Assembly (NCBI RefSeq): GCF_016808095.1
Contig: NC_068972.1
Span: 682,001 to 746,000 of the forward strand
Reading direction: 5' to 3'
From: Vigna angularis
Lineage: Eukaryota; Streptophyta; Magnoliopsida; Fabales; Fabaceae
Length of the DNA stretch: 64,000 bases
Part shown: piece by piece, positions 63,565 to 64,000 of the stretch
Position numbering within the stretch: the stretch's first letter is position 1
Layout of the letters: each line of letters starts with the position of its first letter
Position numbers and translations under genes: made by a program
The notes under the pieces: generated by a model
What the model was told of the DNA's origin: nothing
Databases searched by the model: none
The model's input: only the letters and a program-made list of their open reading frames with translations

Positions 63565-64000
63565 ATGGTTTCTCTCTTTCTCTCCATCTCTCTATCTATA
63601 AATATCATATTTTTCTTCATAACCGATTTTCTTTTGCTGTTCTTTTTTCTTCTTTCTGCAGGCCACTGAAACCTACGCGATCAAATACGAGGAGGTAACG
63701 ATCAACATCGAGACACACATATGTGTGTGTGTCTGTCTTATTATCTTGTCTTATCTTGATCTTGCTCAGATTTTTCAAAACAAAAATTCAAGGAAATCTT
63801 AACGTGGATATTTGATTTTTCTATATTTTTAAGGAACATATACTGAATTCACGAGGGTTGAAGCTCTTTACATGCCGATGGCTTCCGGCTAATAGGAGTC
63901 CGAAAGCTTTGATCTTCATGTGCCATGGCTACGCCATGGAATGCAGCATCACCATGAACAGTATAATCACGCGATTACCCTCTGAACGTTATTCGTTCGT
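63565..64000 (+). CDS. Alpha/beta hydrolase, MAGL/caffeoylshikimate esterase family (5' part)
   Basis: Proposed coding exons: 63565-63567 (ATG directly at a GT donor), 63662-63694 and 63834-63960, with the next donor GTATAA at 63961. Joined they read MATETYAIKYEE then EHILNSRGLKLFTCRWLPAN. CHGYAMECSITMN follows, the HG of which supplies the oxyanion-hole motif of the family. The rest (nucleophile GxSxG, Asp, His) lies beyond the window. Family members hydrolyse monoacylglycerols or caffeoyl shikimate (lignin pathway); which applies here cannot be told. The leader at 63490-63600 is CT-rich. The start depends on my reading of a 94-bp intron right after the ATG. Without it no in-frame ATG precedes the conserved block closely. 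Confidence 0.82.

Overview
This is a plant nuclear window: AT-rich, many short spliced exons with GT..AG introns, long (AT)n tracts, foldback and Mutator-like transposons, and proteins that match well-known land-plant families. Repeat style and protein similarity suggest a legume, possibly of the bean/cowpea group (Phaseoleae). That is my inference and is untested. No prokaryotic, organellar or viral locus was seen.

Layout. 1-3.9 kb: 3' half of a coiled-coil protein gene (+). 6.7-7.8 kb: a MAKR4-like membrane-associated kinase regulator (+). 11.6-14.7 kb: an ITN1-type ankyrin/PGG membrane protein (-, 4 exons, 598 aa). 16.0-20.8 kb: a PP2C11/PP2C59-type protein phosphatase (-, 8 exons, 311 aa). 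22.2-49.6 kb: a gene-poor block of old and recent segmental duplications built around 3-ketoacyl-CoA synthase (KCS12/KCS19-like) genes on the minus strand. It holds one pseudogene with three frame lesions and two intact single-exon genes, plus a broken-off copy of the first exon of a pectate lyase. 49.5-52.1 kb: the intact pectate-lyase-like gene (+, 5 exons, 334 aa). 54.6-56.2 kb: ribosomal protein eL35/uL29 (-, 4 exons, 123 aa) with a typical ribosomal-protein promoter. 56.5-63.4 kb: no host gene, but an LTR-like remnant and a complete 1.2-kb Mutator-type element with a 9-bp target duplication. 63.5 kb to the end: first exons of an alpha/beta hydrolase (monoacylglycerol lipase/caffeoylshikimate esterase family).

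The conserved genes are unrelated housekeeping and signalling genes and do not form a pathway. The main story is the KCS-pectate lyase block. Segment A (24.37-29.11 kb) and A' (45.72-49.62 kb) are close copies, and both include the pectate lyase promoter and exon 1. Segments B (32.4-33.6 kb) and B' (41.1-42.6 kb) are older copies. The three KCS copies carry common flanks, and copy 1 is a mosaic of copies 2 and 3. I find no convincing novel system. The most useful observations are the KCS mosaicism, the exon-1 capture exactly at the pectate lyase splice site, a GC-AG intron there, and the internally amplified terminal repeat of the Mutator-like element. All exon structures were read by eye from splice signals and reading frame.
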